Notes: generated by a model from the letters alone, not told the origin. Shown: positions 1-7,825, numbered from the stretch's first letter. The stretch is 64,000 nt of DNA from Mycobacterium sp. MBM (GCA_021648845.1 JAKJHY010000012.1:124001-188000); one strand, 5' to 3'. Program-made: numbers and translations.

Positions 1-10
1 CCGCTTGGGG

Positions 11-355
11 TTACTTCTGCGGGCGTGTCTGCTCACTCGGCGCAGCACCACTGGCGGTGGCGGGGGTGAGGGCATCAGCGCGGAACGCCACCCCGCTGCG
101 ATCACCTTGGGCCCACGGGATGGCCACCAGACCAACCACCGAAATAGACTGCGTGACTGTAACTTTGGGGTCTCCTGCCACGGTGACATTGAGTACTTCG
201 CCGCCGGAGTCATCCAGCGCGAGGACCTGGGTGGCGTACATCGGCATCCCGGTGGCGGTGTCGACTTTCGGGGCGCCGGTTTCGAAGTTCAGCCGTGGCT
301 CCGGAGCGCGGGTGACGATAAAACGAGTTCCAGACGTATCGATTCTCAAACGCAT
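11..355 (-). CDS. SCO3933-like AICE-associated protein
   Basis: This 114-residue protein has the pattern of the SCO3933 family carried by Streptomyces and mycobacterial AICEs. The N-terminal stretch reads IDTSGTRFIVTRAPEP and is followed by FETGAPKVDTATGMPMYATQV. A central VNVTV-like strand and the WAQGDRSGVAFRADAL segment come later. The family is called regulatory in annotations, but its biochemical role is not established. The start is an ATG at 355 preceded by AGGA-type ribosome-binding sequence. It is transcribed divergently from the XRE regulator, and the repeat array lies between them. Nothing suggests a membrane segment or signal peptide. Family recognition is from memory. Confidence 0.7.
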   Translation of the reverse strand: MRLRIDTSGTRFIVTRAPEPRLNFETGAPKVDTATGMPMYATQVLALDDSGGEVLNVTVAGDPKVTVTQSISVVGLVAIPWAQGDRSGVAFRADALTPATASGAAPSEQTRPQK

Positions 356-416
356 TGTCCTACTAGTCCTTTCGTGAGATGTTGACGCCGGTCCGGCGCT
401 GGATTCAGTTCACGTG

Positions 417-514
417 GACATCACGGACGTTGCGAGAGACATGTGCCGACATTTCCGACACATCCACGGGCATTTCGGACACGGCCGGACATACCCACGG
501 ACATCACACCGACA
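417..514. repeat. Helically spaced GACA repeat array
   Basis: Eight GACA words plus a GACG and a GGCA variant lie on the plus strand at 417, 426 (GACG), 438, 448, 457, 469 (GGCA), 478, 488, 500 and 511. Steps are 9-12 bp, averaging close to one helical turn, and most words sit in a CGGACAT or CCGACA context. The array lies in the 356-593 region between two divergent genes and is not coding. It could be an operator for the neighbouring XRE regulator. It could also be a clt/TRS-type site bound by an FtsK-like TraB translocase, which recognises short direct repeats in Streptomyces plasmids and AICEs. Confidence 0.6.
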
Positions 515-608
515 CTATCGCCGCAGGGTGGCGGCAATCGCATGGCAAACTAGACACCACGCGCTGAAGGATGGATACGGACGACACGGGAAGATGTGCG
601 CTGACACG

Positions 609-1409
609 ATGGACGAGCAGGACGGCACCGAGGCCGCCATCACTCCCAACGATCGCCTCGCGCAGCGGCTACAGGCCAAAGGTCTGTCCTCGCAGCGGTT
701 CGCCACCGCGGTGGGTGTCGATATCAAGTCGGTGCGACGCTGGCTGGCCGATAGCGACTACAGAATTCGCGAACACAACGCCCGCAGCGCCAGCGAGGTG
801 CTCGACTGCACTCCGCATGACCTGTGGCCCAAGCAGTACCCGGCCGCTACCCCCCGTGCAGTGACAACAGCGTCTGCGGGTGGGCCATTCACCGCGACCC
901 TGTATGCCAGCCGTACTCAGCTGCCGATCACGACGTGGCAGCAGCATTTCGCCGACGCCACCACCGGCATCGACATCCTCGTGCTCGCGGCCACGTTCCT
1001 GTTCGACACCCTCGACGGATTCCTCGACACCCTGCTCGCCGCCGCCGCCCGCGGTGTGTCGGTGCGGTTTCTCGTCGGGGATCCCGACACTGCGACCACG
1101 ATCTTGCGCGGTGAGGAGGAAGGGATCGGCGAGGCTGTCATCGCCCGCTGCCGCACGTCGGTGGAGTTGCTCGCCCCTCACGCTTGTACCCCGGGGCTGG
1201 ACATTCGCACCCACGACACCGCGCTCTACACGTCGATCTTTCGGGTCGATGACGCCATGATTGTCAACTTCCACATCTACGGCTCACCCGGGCGCAACAA
1301 CCCTGTGCTGGTTCTGTCACGTCACCATGAGCCAAGGCTCTGGACCACCCTCGAAGACGCTTTCACCCAGGTCTGGAACCGCGCCAGACCGCTGACCGCG
1401 AAAGGCTGA
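609..1409 (+). CDS. XRE-type regulator with PLD-like (DUF5919) C-terminal domain
   Basis: The N-terminal part carries a helix-turn-helix around LSSQRFATAVGVDIKSVRRW. The C-terminal ~160 residues have alternating strands and helices (ITTWQQHFADATTGIDILVL, RGVSVRFLVGDPD, FHIYGSPGRNNP) like the phospholipase D-like DUF5919 domain of AICE regulators. The open frame runs back to 414, but that extension covers the repeat array and is implausible protein. An ATG at 594 or 609 is the probable start, giving 271 or 266 residues. The NUDIX gene follows after 6 nt, so the two are likely co-transcribed. It probably controls element excision or transfer; this is inferred from context. Confidence 0.72.
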   Translation: MDEQDGTEAAITPNDRLAQRLQAKGLSSQRFATAVGVDIKSVRRWLADSDYRIREHNARSASEVLDCTPHDLWPKQYPAATPRAVTTASAGGPFTATLYASRTQLPITTWQQHFADATTGIDILVLAATFLFDTLDGFLDTLLAAAARGVSVRFLVGDPDTATTILRGEEEGIGEAVIARCRTSVELLAPHACTPGLDIRTHDTALYTSIFRVDDAMIVNFHIYGSPGRNNPVLVLSRHHEPRLWTTLEDAFTQVWNRARPLTAKG

Positions 1410-1415
1410 CCCCCG

Positions 1416-1883
1416 ATGCGCACCGACTACTACAATGACCCCAACGCCCCGGCGCCCAACAGTGTCGTTCCGTCCGCCTCGGCCATCGTCACCGACGAAC
1501 AAGGTCGTATTCTGCTGATCAAACGCCGCGACAACACCCTGTGGGCGTTACCCGGCGGCGGACACGACATCGGCGAAACCATCGCCGACACCGCCGTGCG
1601 GGAAGTCAAAGAAGAAACCGGGCTCGACGTCGAAGTCACGGGTCTGGTCGGTGTCTACACCAACCCCCACCACGTGGTCGCGTTCACCGATGGCGAAGTG
1701 CGCCAACAATTCTCGCTACTGTTCGCCACCACGGTGCTCGGCGGGACCCTCGCCATCGACCACGAAAGCACCGACATCGCCTGGACTGCCCCCGACGACA
1801 TCGCTGGCCTGGATATGCATCCGTCGATGCGACTGCGCGTCGAGCACTACCTGCAACGCCGCGACAGCCCCTACCTCGGCTGA
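1416..1883 (+). CDS. NUDIX hydrolase
   Basis: This 155-residue protein has a complete Nudix box at residues 48-70, with the spacing G-x5-E-x7-REV-x-EE-x-GL. That motif binds the divalent metal and cleaves nucleoside diphosphates linked to another group. The substrate cannot be told from sequence. It lies 6 nt after the XRE regulator, a pairing recurrent in actinomycete integrative elements where Nudix proteins accompany Pra/Reg-type regulators. No signal peptide is present, so it is cytosolic. The ATG start at 1416 is the only sensible one given the upstream gene's stop. Confidence 0.88.
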   Translation: MRTDYYNDPNAPAPNSVVPSASAIVTDEQGRILLIKRRDNTLWALPGGGHDIGETIADTAVREVKEETGLDVEVTGLVGVYTNPHHVVAFTDGEVRQQFSLLFATTVLGGTLAIDHESTDIAWTAPDDIAGLDMHPSMRLRVEHYLQRRDSPYLG

Positions 1884-1891
1884 CCGCTGGG

Positions 1892-2428
1892 CTACAGCCA
1901 GTCGCGTACTCGCCGGACCGCCGCCAACAATTCGTCGCGGCCCGCGTCGACCGCCCGGTGCACCGGGTCCTCGGATCCATAACGCGCCAACACGTCGCGT
2001 AGTCGATCTCGCGGTGATATCGGCGCCCCGTCAGGTCCAGTCGTCAGATCGCAAAAAGTCAACGCATCAAGGACATTGCTGGGCGGATCGCTGAACGCGG
2101 ACAAACCCGACAAGCCCCGCTCGGCAGCCTCCGCGTGCGCTCCGGTATGAAAGGCCACCAAGGAAGCGACCAGCTCCCCGAAACCCGCCGATCGCACGAA
2201 CTCCGCTCCATCAAGGGGATGAAAACCGGTCCGGCGCACCGACGGTGCGTAACCGATATCGTGCAACCACCCCGCCGCGACCAGACAGTCCGCCGTTTGA
2301 GCATCGAAACGCCGGCTCAACCGCTCGGCAGTCGTCGCGACACCCCGGACATGCGCCAACCGCCGCGGCTGCTCAGCCAGCCGCGCCTCGGCCTCGCGCC
2401 GTGCACGCTGCGCCAAAACTACGCTCAC
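1892..2428 (-). CDS. HD-domain phosphohydrolase-like protein
   Basis: The protein has an HD-domain pattern: a His at about residue 26 (LAHVRGV), the HD pair at about 56-57 (WLHDIGYAP), and further His residues in FHPLDGAEF and FHTGAH. This fits a metal-dependent phosphohydrolase fold acting on nucleotides or phosphoesters; the substrate is unknown. The open frame extends upstream to 2626, but that part is low-complexity and rich in Gly, Arg and Ser, so I take the GTG at 2428 (178 residues). It converges on the NUDIX gene with only 8 nt between stops. HD proteins often sit in this AICE module. Confidence 0.72.
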   Translation of the reverse strand: MSVVLAQRARREAEARLAEQPRRLAHVRGVATTAERLSRRFDAQTADCLVAAGWLHDIGYAPSVRRTGFHPLDGAEFVRSAGFGELVASLVAFHTGAHAEAAERGLSGLSAFSDPPSNVLDALTFCDLTTGPDGAPISPRDRLRDVLARYGSEDPVHRAVDAGRDELLAAVRRVRDWL

Positions 2429-2777
2429 AACCGCCAGCCTACGAGCCCCAGCACCATGCCGCAGCCCCGTCGCGGCTGATGGCGCAGATCCTGGACACCC
2501 GCGACCCGCAGGAACCGGCGGCCACCAGCAGGCTTCGCTACGCTCGCTCTGCTCCCGTCCGCTGGCGCTCCCGTCCGCGCCGCTCCCTGCGCTCCGCCCT
2601 CCGTCCGCCGCCACGCATGCATGCACCCACGACCGGCGCCGGAACTAAGTCGCAGGCCACAGCGCTGGCATCACGACGAGGCGCAGCTGCCCTCGCTGCT
2701 CGCCGCATCGAGACGCCGCGAGCGGCAGGCCGGACCAATAGCCTGACCGTCGCTGACCTGCGATGTGAGAACTTTCT
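2429..2777. other. Gene-poor spacer between AICE module and CBASS cargo
   Basis: About 350 bp carry no convincing gene. Open frames on the plus strand here (up to 252 codons) are Arg/Pro/Ala-rich shadows. The segment is very GC-rich, contains the short direct repeats listed at 2551-2578, and marks the change from the element's regulatory genes to the defence cargo. Confidence 0.6.
2551..2578. repeat. Two 12-bp direct repeats, 16 bp apart
   Basis: GCTCCCGTCCGC occurs at 2551-2562 and exactly again at 2567-2578. Degenerate relatives (GCTCCCTGCGC, CCTCCGTCCGCC) follow up to about 2610. A function as a protein-binding site is possible but unproven, since GC-rich DNA produces such matches readily. 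Confidence 0.5.
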
Positions 2778-3020
2778 TTACTGGTATCGAGACACCTGCT
2801 CGATACAGCGGCGAAGGCGTACCGCCGCTAACAGGAAGAAGTGCAGGTCACGTTCAAGAGTTTGGAGTTCCACGTGGTCGGCGTGCCGCTTGTTGAAGCG
2901 TCGGTCGATGCGTCCTGATTGGAGCGCCACGGCGTTGATCCAGTTGGTTGCCTCGGTGCGAAGACGCTCGACAATGACGCCCTCTGATGGGGCATTGCGT
3001 TGACGTTCCGTTGCCCTCAT
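2778..3020 (-). CDS. Small hypothetical protein coupled to cap2
   Basis: An 80-residue frame begins with an ATG that shares ATGA with the cap2 stop codon (3017-3020), which implies translational coupling and membership of the CBASS operon. The sequence is charged and probably helical (EATNWINAVALQ, LERDLHFFLLAAVRLRRC). It has no JAMM motif, so it is not a Cap3 remnant, and no recognisable catalytic motif. The downstream DNA is noncoding, so the gene may be a complete small protein or a truncated longer one. I do not recognise the family. Possible roles such as CBASS accessory or regulator are speculation from position only. Confidence 0.55.
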   Translation of the reverse strand: MRATERQRNAPSEGVIVERLRTEATNWINAVALQSGRIDRRFNKRHADHVELQTLERDLHFFLLAAVRLRRCIEQVSRYQ

Positions 3021-4792
3021 TCTGTCCCTGCTGTGTGATCCATGGGGTGCGTTACACCGGGGAGGAAGTGGTGTCGGGGGCCGCTGGCCGCGTGCGGCAG
3101 AGCGATGAGGTGTGTGCCCGAAACCGCGGAGTCCGGTTGTTGGAGGTGGCTTCCGATCAGGTTGACGAGTGTGGCTGCGACCGCTACGAGGTCGGCTGCC
3201 GAGCCGTGGAATGTGGGGACCGAGCAGCCCCTGGTTGGTATAAGTTCGTCATCGCTGGGTTCTTGCCACAGCGTGTGGTAGAGCTCAAGTCCGCTGTCGC
3301 CCTGGATTGTTCGGCCAGCGTCTTGATCGATGCTGGAAACTGTCGCTGTTGCGCTTGCGGCGCACAGCACGGCTAGGCCGAGCGTGCCAGAGCGAGCGTC
3401 TGTGGCGACCTGAGCGATCAATGCCTTTCGCGTCGGCGCAGTTGCCAACGCATCGAGACAGCTCGTGATGCCGTTGTTCACTGTGGCGTCGATGATGAGA
3501 TCCGCTGCCAGGCATGACGTGTGGTCTTCTGGGAGGTGCCCTTCTGCGACGGTGACCGTCAGGTCATCACGGATCGCGCGGAGCCGTCCAGCGAGTGCCT
3601 CGGCTTTGGAACGGCCAATGTCGTCTTCGACGTAGTTTTGTCGGACGAGCAAGCCGCCGGTGACGATGCCAGGGTCGCACACGGTGATCTCCGATGCTCC
3701 TGCGCGAGCGATGAATTCGGCGATCCATGATCCGAGCCCGCCGCAGCCCCAGATGTGGACAGTCTTTCGTTGAAATCCGTTCACGGGGCGGCCGTCGTCG
3801 CGGCGGGTTGTCACTTCGGGTCGTTCGTCGGACATCCTGCACCACTCAATCGGGATTTCAGTGTTGATCTTCGCGGGGTCGAGAACAACCCCCACACCCC
3901 GTTGCTGCGCGACCTCGCGGAGCGCATTCGCCGTTGGGGTGGGGAGCCGTCCGCCCAAGAGGTGGGGTGGGCCTCCAGCGGGGTGCGGCACGGCGAGGAC
4001 GAAGTATTGCTCGGCGTCGTGGTGATTTCGTAACGCACTCGCCAGGAGGGCGGTGAGGAACGCCGGCGATTGCGGTGCGATCCGGGGAGCCCGTCCTTCG
4101 AGGCGGTCAAGGTAGGGGTCGTCCAGGAGAGCAAGCAGTAGCGCGAATGTGGATGCGGCACCGAACGGCAGCGCGGTGGCCAGGGTAATTACCGGTACGC
4201 GATGCCCGGCAGCTCCAGGCGAGTACGTCAGGTCGTATCGGTGCGTTGACCGGGCGATCAGGTGAGCCGTTTGGTGGCGCTTCGCCGGTCCGGGTTCTCG
4301 GGTAACGATCGTCGGTGTGTCATGTGCCTGATGCGGCACTCCGCCAACAGCGTGGTACATGGCGGTGGCGGCGTCGAAGTTTCCGGCGGCCGCGTCGACG
4401 AGCCAGTCCCAAAGGCGGGTGAGTAGGCCGGCCACACCAAGCGTCGGCTGCCATTCCCGTGAAGGATCCAAATAGATGCATAGTCGTTGACCCGCGAGCA
4501 CATGGGGGTAGCCGAGAAACCGAGTGTGATCAACGTCGATAGCCGGTAGCGAGTACGAAGAGGGGCGAAGCTGAAGGATGAACTCCTCGGTCTCTTGAAG
4601 TTGCAGGCCACCCGGATGATGCGGGATGGCGGCCGTGCGTAGCGAGATGCGGAGCGACGCCTCGCCGCTAGCGTCGAGCGTGGGTCTTCCTCGGACCTGG
4701 ATTTCGTTGGGACGTTGTTGCGCTAGCGCTTTGAGTTCGGCGAGGAGATGCTTCTGCCAGCCCGTCAGCGTGGGCTGGTGGCGTCTGGTCAC
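3017..4792 (-). CDS. cap2: Cap2: E2-E1 ubiquitin-transfer-like fusion of type II CBASS
   Basis: This 591-residue protein has the two-part layout of Cap2. The N-terminal E2-like domain has its catalytic Cys at residue 105 (GQRLCIYLDP). A linker follows, then a ThiF/E1 adenylation domain from about residue 342, with the nucleotide loop GCGGLG at 349-354, D373 and the RQN triad at 384-386. The E1 catalytic Cys is probably C523 (TRGCSVPTF). In studied systems Cap2 joins the C-terminus of the CD-NTase to a target and thereby primes cyclic-nucleotide synthesis. The start shares ATGA with the CD-NTase stop. No Cap3 deconjugating protease gene is found nearby, which is unusual with a full E1-E2 Cap2. 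Confidence 0.9.
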   Translation of the reverse strand: MTRRHQPTLTGWQKHLLAELKALAQQRPNEIQVRGRPTLDASGEASLRISLRTAAIPHHPGGLQLQETEEFILQLRPSSYSLPAIDVDHTRFLGYPHVLAGQRLCIYLDPSREWQPTLGVAGLLTRLWDWLVDAAAGNFDAATAMYHAVGGVPHQAHDTPTIVTREPGPAKRHQTAHLIARSTHRYDLTYSPGAAGHRVPVITLATALPFGAASTFALLLALLDDPYLDRLEGRAPRIAPQSPAFLTALLASALRNHHDAEQYFVLAVPHPAGGPPHLLGGRLPTPTANALREVAQQRGVGVVLDPAKINTEIPIEWCRMSDERPEVTTRRDDGRPVNGFQRKTVHIWGCGGLGSWIAEFIARAGASEITVCDPGIVTGGLLVRQNYVEDDIGRSKAEALAGRLRAIRDDLTVTVAEGHLPEDHTSCLAADLIIDATVNNGITSCLDALATAPTRKALIAQVATDARSGTLGLAVLCAASATATVSSIDQDAGRTIQGDSGLELYHTLWQEPSDDELIPTRGCSVPTFHGSAADLVAVAATLVNLIGSHLQQPDSAVSGTHLIALPHAASGPRHHFLPGVTHPMDHTAGTE

Positions 4793-5802
4793 CCTGCCCG
4801 ACCAGAGCGCCCCACTGTTGAGTCCGCGGCAGAGGTGGCTGCTGGAAACTTCGCGCTAGCGGTTGTTGTGGCCGGCGCCTTGAATCCGTCGCCGAAGATG
4901 TTCTGCCACAGCTGGACACTGCGGTCTTTGTCTTTCTCCTCGTAGGCCGCTTCGATGTCGGCGGCATGCACGTGGATTCGGTCACGGAAGTAGCTGTAGG
5001 TCGCCTGAGCGCTCTCGGGGTCTGGTCCCCACCGGTGGTCGAACGTCACGCCGGAACCGGACGGGTCGGCGATGGAGGGCTTGATCGGGTTCGCTTGCAA
5101 CCAGGTGTCGAGGTCTTGCACGACATGAAGAAGAGTTGTGGGGACGTTGCTGTAGTAACTCGGGTCCAGGAGCTTGCGCAAGTCTGTTACCTGCTCCCCC
5201 AGCATGGTGGTCAGCAGGACTGAACGTGTGCCGGTGAACGAATTCTTGTGATCACGAAGGTATTTCATGAGTCTGATCACTTTGCGTAAGTTCCCGCTGG
5301 CGATAGAGTCCTGTTTCTTCATCCAATCGGTGAAACCCTGCGGGTTCGTCAGCTCCCACTCGTTGTCGTCGCGGTTGACGATGACCTCTCGACCGTCGGC
5401 CAGGTTGAGGTGAGGGACGATGTCGACGTGCATGGAGTTGGCGTAGACGAGCCGCGCGCAGCGGCACTTACGTGAGTGCGGCATGGTGCCGTAGGTGCTG
5501 TGCCGATGCAGGGCTGCGTAGACCTCATCGATGTAGGTCTTGGGGTTGTCGGCCCAGTCCGGGTTCTGGCTCATGTCGAGCATGAAGTCGGCGTCGAACT
5601 CGTTGTCACCGACGGGGTTGATGATCGTGCGGTGTGCCCAGGAGCCTTGCGGCGTCTTGCCGGTGATCAGCGCACCGATTTCGACGTCGGCTTTGAGTGC
5701 CTTGTAGATGGCTTCGACGCGCTGGTTGAGTAGGTCCAGTTTGAACTGGCTGAGATTGACCGTGTCTTTCAGCAAGACGTTGAAGTGGTCAGCGAGTTGC
5801 AT
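4789..5802 (-). CDS. CD-NTase (SMODS-type) of CBASS
   Basis: This 337-residue protein makes a cyclic oligonucleotide second messenger on phage infection. The polymerase-beta-type active site is complete: GS at 53-54 (PQGSWAH), the metal-binding pair D70 and D72 (NEFDADF), and a third Asp at 127 (HVDIVP). The C-terminus is a flexible Ala/Thr/Ser-rich tail ending in Gly, as expected for a protein conjugated through its C-terminus by Cap2. The gene overlaps capV by 14 nt upstream and shares ATGA with cap2 downstream. The clade, and hence the cyclic product, cannot be assigned without alignment. Confidence 0.9.
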   Translation of the reverse strand: MQLADHFNVLLKDTVNLSQFKLDLLNQRVEAIYKALKADVEIGALITGKTPQGSWAHRTIINPVGDNEFDADFMLDMSQNPDWADNPKTYIDEVYAALHRHSTYGTMPHSRKCRCARLVYANSMHVDIVPHLNLADGREVIVNRDDNEWELTNPQGFTDWMKKQDSIASGNLRKVIRLMKYLRDHKNSFTGTRSVLLTTMLGEQVTDLRKLLDPSYYSNVPTTLLHVVQDLDTWLQANPIKPSIADPSGSGVTFDHRWGPDPESAQATYSYFRDRIHVHAADIEAAYEEKDKDRSVQLWQNIFGDGFKAPATTTASAKFPAATSAADSTVGRSGRAG

Positions 5803-6904
5803 TGGGGGCCTCCGTGTGTGAAATGCTGCCCGGATCGTCGCGGTGTCGGCGTCCGTTCACCGGTGTGTATGCGGGCGCCTGGTGGTCAGCGAATTTCGCG
5901 GTGTAGCTAGGGCTGAGTTCTCGGCTGACTGAGGCAGCGAGGCCGGCCACGTCCTTTGGGTCCGCCGAGTCCAGTGCGTAGAGGCCGCCGGGCACTAGAG
6001 CGTCGAAGCGCGTGTAGTTGGATTTGCCGATCAAGTGTTCGGCGAGGCCCTGTCCGCCACGGCTGCTGGCGTTAAGGATCAGCGGGGCAATCGGTCTTGC
6101 CCAGTGTAAGAGTCCGCCGCGGTCCAAGCGCTTGGGGTGATCGGTCAGCTGATCAATGGTGCCGACGTTGAGGACGGTAATCGCGTCGAGAGGAACACCG
6201 AGCATGCTGACGGCCTCGGCGATCGCGACGACAGCCGGGTTGTTGGCCCATACTCCGCCGTCAATGAGCCTGTGTCCGTCGACGTACGCCGCGGGGAAGT
6301 ACAGCGGCGCCGCCGAGGTCGCCAGTGCAACGTCCACCATCGGTATGCGCCAGTCGCGGGTCAGCCGTGTGTGGTGCGGAGTCTTGAAGATGTGCACGGC
6401 CCCGCGTTGTACATCCCACGCGGGAATGACGAGTCGCTTCGTGCTGTCGCCAAGGAGTCGGGCTCCGAGGACGCCGGTCAACGCTTGCCGCAGCGCCTCT
6501 GCGTCATAGATGGGCGATCTCAGCTCCCGTGGTCGGCGCCATCCTCGCCGCCTCGACGCCGGAAAGACTTTCTCGACCAGTTCTTCGTAGTGGGAGACAA
6601 TCTCCTTCGGCGTGAGGCCCGCACCGAGACCCAGTGCGACGATGCCGCCCGCCGACGTGCCAGCAATGAGGTCGAAGGAATCGGTGATCCTAACGCCCAG
6701 ATCCTGCTCCAGACGTGCAAGCACATGCGCAGTGAACAACGCCTTGGCGCCCCCTCCATCGAGAGCGAGGACCTGGAAGCGCTCGGGGCGCGGGCCAGCC
6801 GCCTCGCGCTCGGCTGCTGGATAGACCTGCGCGGCGAATTCGCCAGGTCCCGGCGAGGACGTACCATTATCAAGGTTGGCAGGCGTCGCGGGAACTACAT
6901 CCAT
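5789..6904 (-). CDS. capV: CapV-type patatin phospholipase effector
   Basis: This 371-residue patatin-like protein is the likely CBASS killer, hydrolysing membrane phospholipids once bound by the cyclic nucleotide. Visible motifs are the oxyanion loop DGGGAK at 49-54, the nucleophile elbow GTSAGG with Ser84, and the catalytic Asp215 in DGG, forming the Ser-Asp dyad. It has no signal peptide or membrane span, as usual for CapV. It is first in the operon. A TAGTCT hexamer lies exactly 6 nt before the ATG at 6904, the geometry of a leaderless promoter, which supports this start. The C-terminal tail overlaps the CD-NTase start. Confidence 0.9.
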   Translation of the reverse strand: MDVVPATPANLDNGTSSPGPGEFAAQVYPAAEREAAGPRPERFQVLALDGGGAKALFTAHVLARLEQDLGVRITDSFDLIAGTSAGGIVALGLGAGLTPKEIVSHYEELVEKVFPASRRRGWRRPRELRSPIYDAEALRQALTGVLGARLLGDSTKRLVIPAWDVQRGAVHIFKTPHHTRLTRDWRIPMVDVALATSAAPLYFPAAYVDGHRLIDGGVWANNPAVVAIAEAVSMLGVPLDAITVLNVGTIDQLTDHPKRLDRGGLLHWARPIAPLILNASSRGGQGLAEHLIGKSNYTRFDALVPGGLYALDSADPKDVAGLAASVSRELSPSYTAKFADHQAPAYTPVNGRRHRDDPGSISHTEAPNATR

Positions 6905-6910
6905 GTAACT

Positions 6911-6916
6911 AGACTA
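6911..6916 (-). promoter_or_regulatory. Candidate leaderless -10 element of the CBASS operon
   Basis: On the minus strand TAGTCT (TANNNT, the mycobacterial -10 consensus) is followed by exactly six bases and then the capV ATG, placing the predicted transcript start on the A of the start codon. No Shine-Dalgarno sequence precedes the ATG, in keeping with leaderless translation. No clear -35 box is evident. Confidence 0.5.
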
Positions 6917-7081
6917 CGCCGCTCCGCCGACAACGACCTAGCCGTTATTGCCACCGGCGTGGGGACCCGCGCAGCCAGCAGCCATGTCAATGCTCCGGCT
7001 CAGCATTTGCCGGCTCCGTCGAGACCGAAACCGTTTCGCTCGGCGTAGCCGCACGGAAACGAACGACTGTCTGCTGGTGCG

Positions 7082-7825
7082 TCATCGCGACACGATGGCG
7101 ACATGGCGCCGGAGCAGCGCCCGCACTCTGGCCGGCACCCTCGTCGGCGGACTGGAGATCATCTGCGCTGCCACACGCGCAGCGTCGCCGCGCTCGCCGG
7201 CCTTTGTGATCTTGGGGTCGCCCAGGCGCCACGGCGAAGCGTGGTAATCGGGTTGTGACGCGACGATCTCCAGTAGTGTCTCGATATCCTGGAGGTCACG
7301 TTCGGAGTCGCGAACGGTACGTGCCAGCATCTTCAACACGAATGCTGCCTCGACGTCGGGAACCGGAATTTCGAACTCAACCGTGTCGCCGTCGGTGAGT
7401 CGGGCTGTGACGGCGACTTCGATCGGCGGTAGGGCGAGCGCCAACCGCAGCCCTGGCGCTCCGTCGAAGGCTCGTTCGCCGATGATCCGCTTGCCTGGTT
7501 TGGCTGCGGTGGGAACTAAGAGGTCGACCGCTTGCTCACCCCGCTCGTAGCGGTTGCCGCACTCAGCGGTGTACCCCAGTGCGGTGAGTCGATCGTGGAG
7601 GTTCCCGGTGGACGCCACGTTGACGTCGATCCCGGTGTCTGCGTCGGAGGTCAGTCGCGGTATGCCCGACACGTTGTAGACGTGCCGCAGCAGTCGCACC
7701 ATGTGACCGCCGATGACGCGGTACTCGATGTCGGCAGTGACTGCGGCCACGTCACGCAGTGCACGCATTCCGTTGTCGTCGGCCACCGCAGTGCAGGCGA
7801 TTTGCACCGATGCTGTTCCGGTCAC
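7082..7825 (-). CDS. AbiEii-like nucleotidyltransferase toxin (putative)
   Basis: This 247-residue protein has a minimal-nucleotidyltransferase pattern: the GG pair at 39-40 (RVIGGHMVRLL), the metal-binding D61 and D63 (LTSDADTGIDV), and a third acidic position near D101 (AVDLLVP). AbiEii-type toxins transfer nucleotides and act with an AbiEi-type antitoxin in abortive phage defence or element maintenance. Its start shares ATGA with the stop of the upstream HTH gene, so the two are translationally coupled in the antitoxin-first order. The sequence is divergent from textbook AbiEii, so the exact family is uncertain. Toxicity is inferred, not visible. Confidence 0.65.
   Translation of the reverse strand: MTGTASVQIACTAVADDNGMRALRDVAAVTADIEYRVIGGHMVRLLRHVYNVSGIPRLTSDADTGIDVNVASTGNLHDRLTALGYTAECGNRYERGEQAVDLLVPTAAKPGKRIIGERAFDGAPGLRLALALPPIEVAVTARLTDGDTVEFEIPVPDVEAAFVLKMLARTVRDSERDLQDIETLLEIVASQPDYHASPWRLGDPKITKAGERGDAARVAAQMISSPPTRVPARVRALLRRHVAIVSR

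Noticed and set aside
417..514. CRISPR array
   Set aside because: Repeats are 4-7 bp with ~10-bp period; no repeat-spacer structure of CRISPR size.
414..608. N-terminal extension of the XRE regulator frame
   Set aside because: It is His/Arg-rich translation of the GACA repeat array; ATGs at 594 or 609 give a normal protein.
2245..3003. 252-codon plus-strand ORF
   Set aside because: Arg/Pro/Ala/Ser-rich with no domain; antisense to the HD gene and the small CBASS gene.
2778..3020. Cap3 (JAB/JAMM protease) remnant
   Set aside because: No HxH...D metal motif and no resemblance to the JAB fold.
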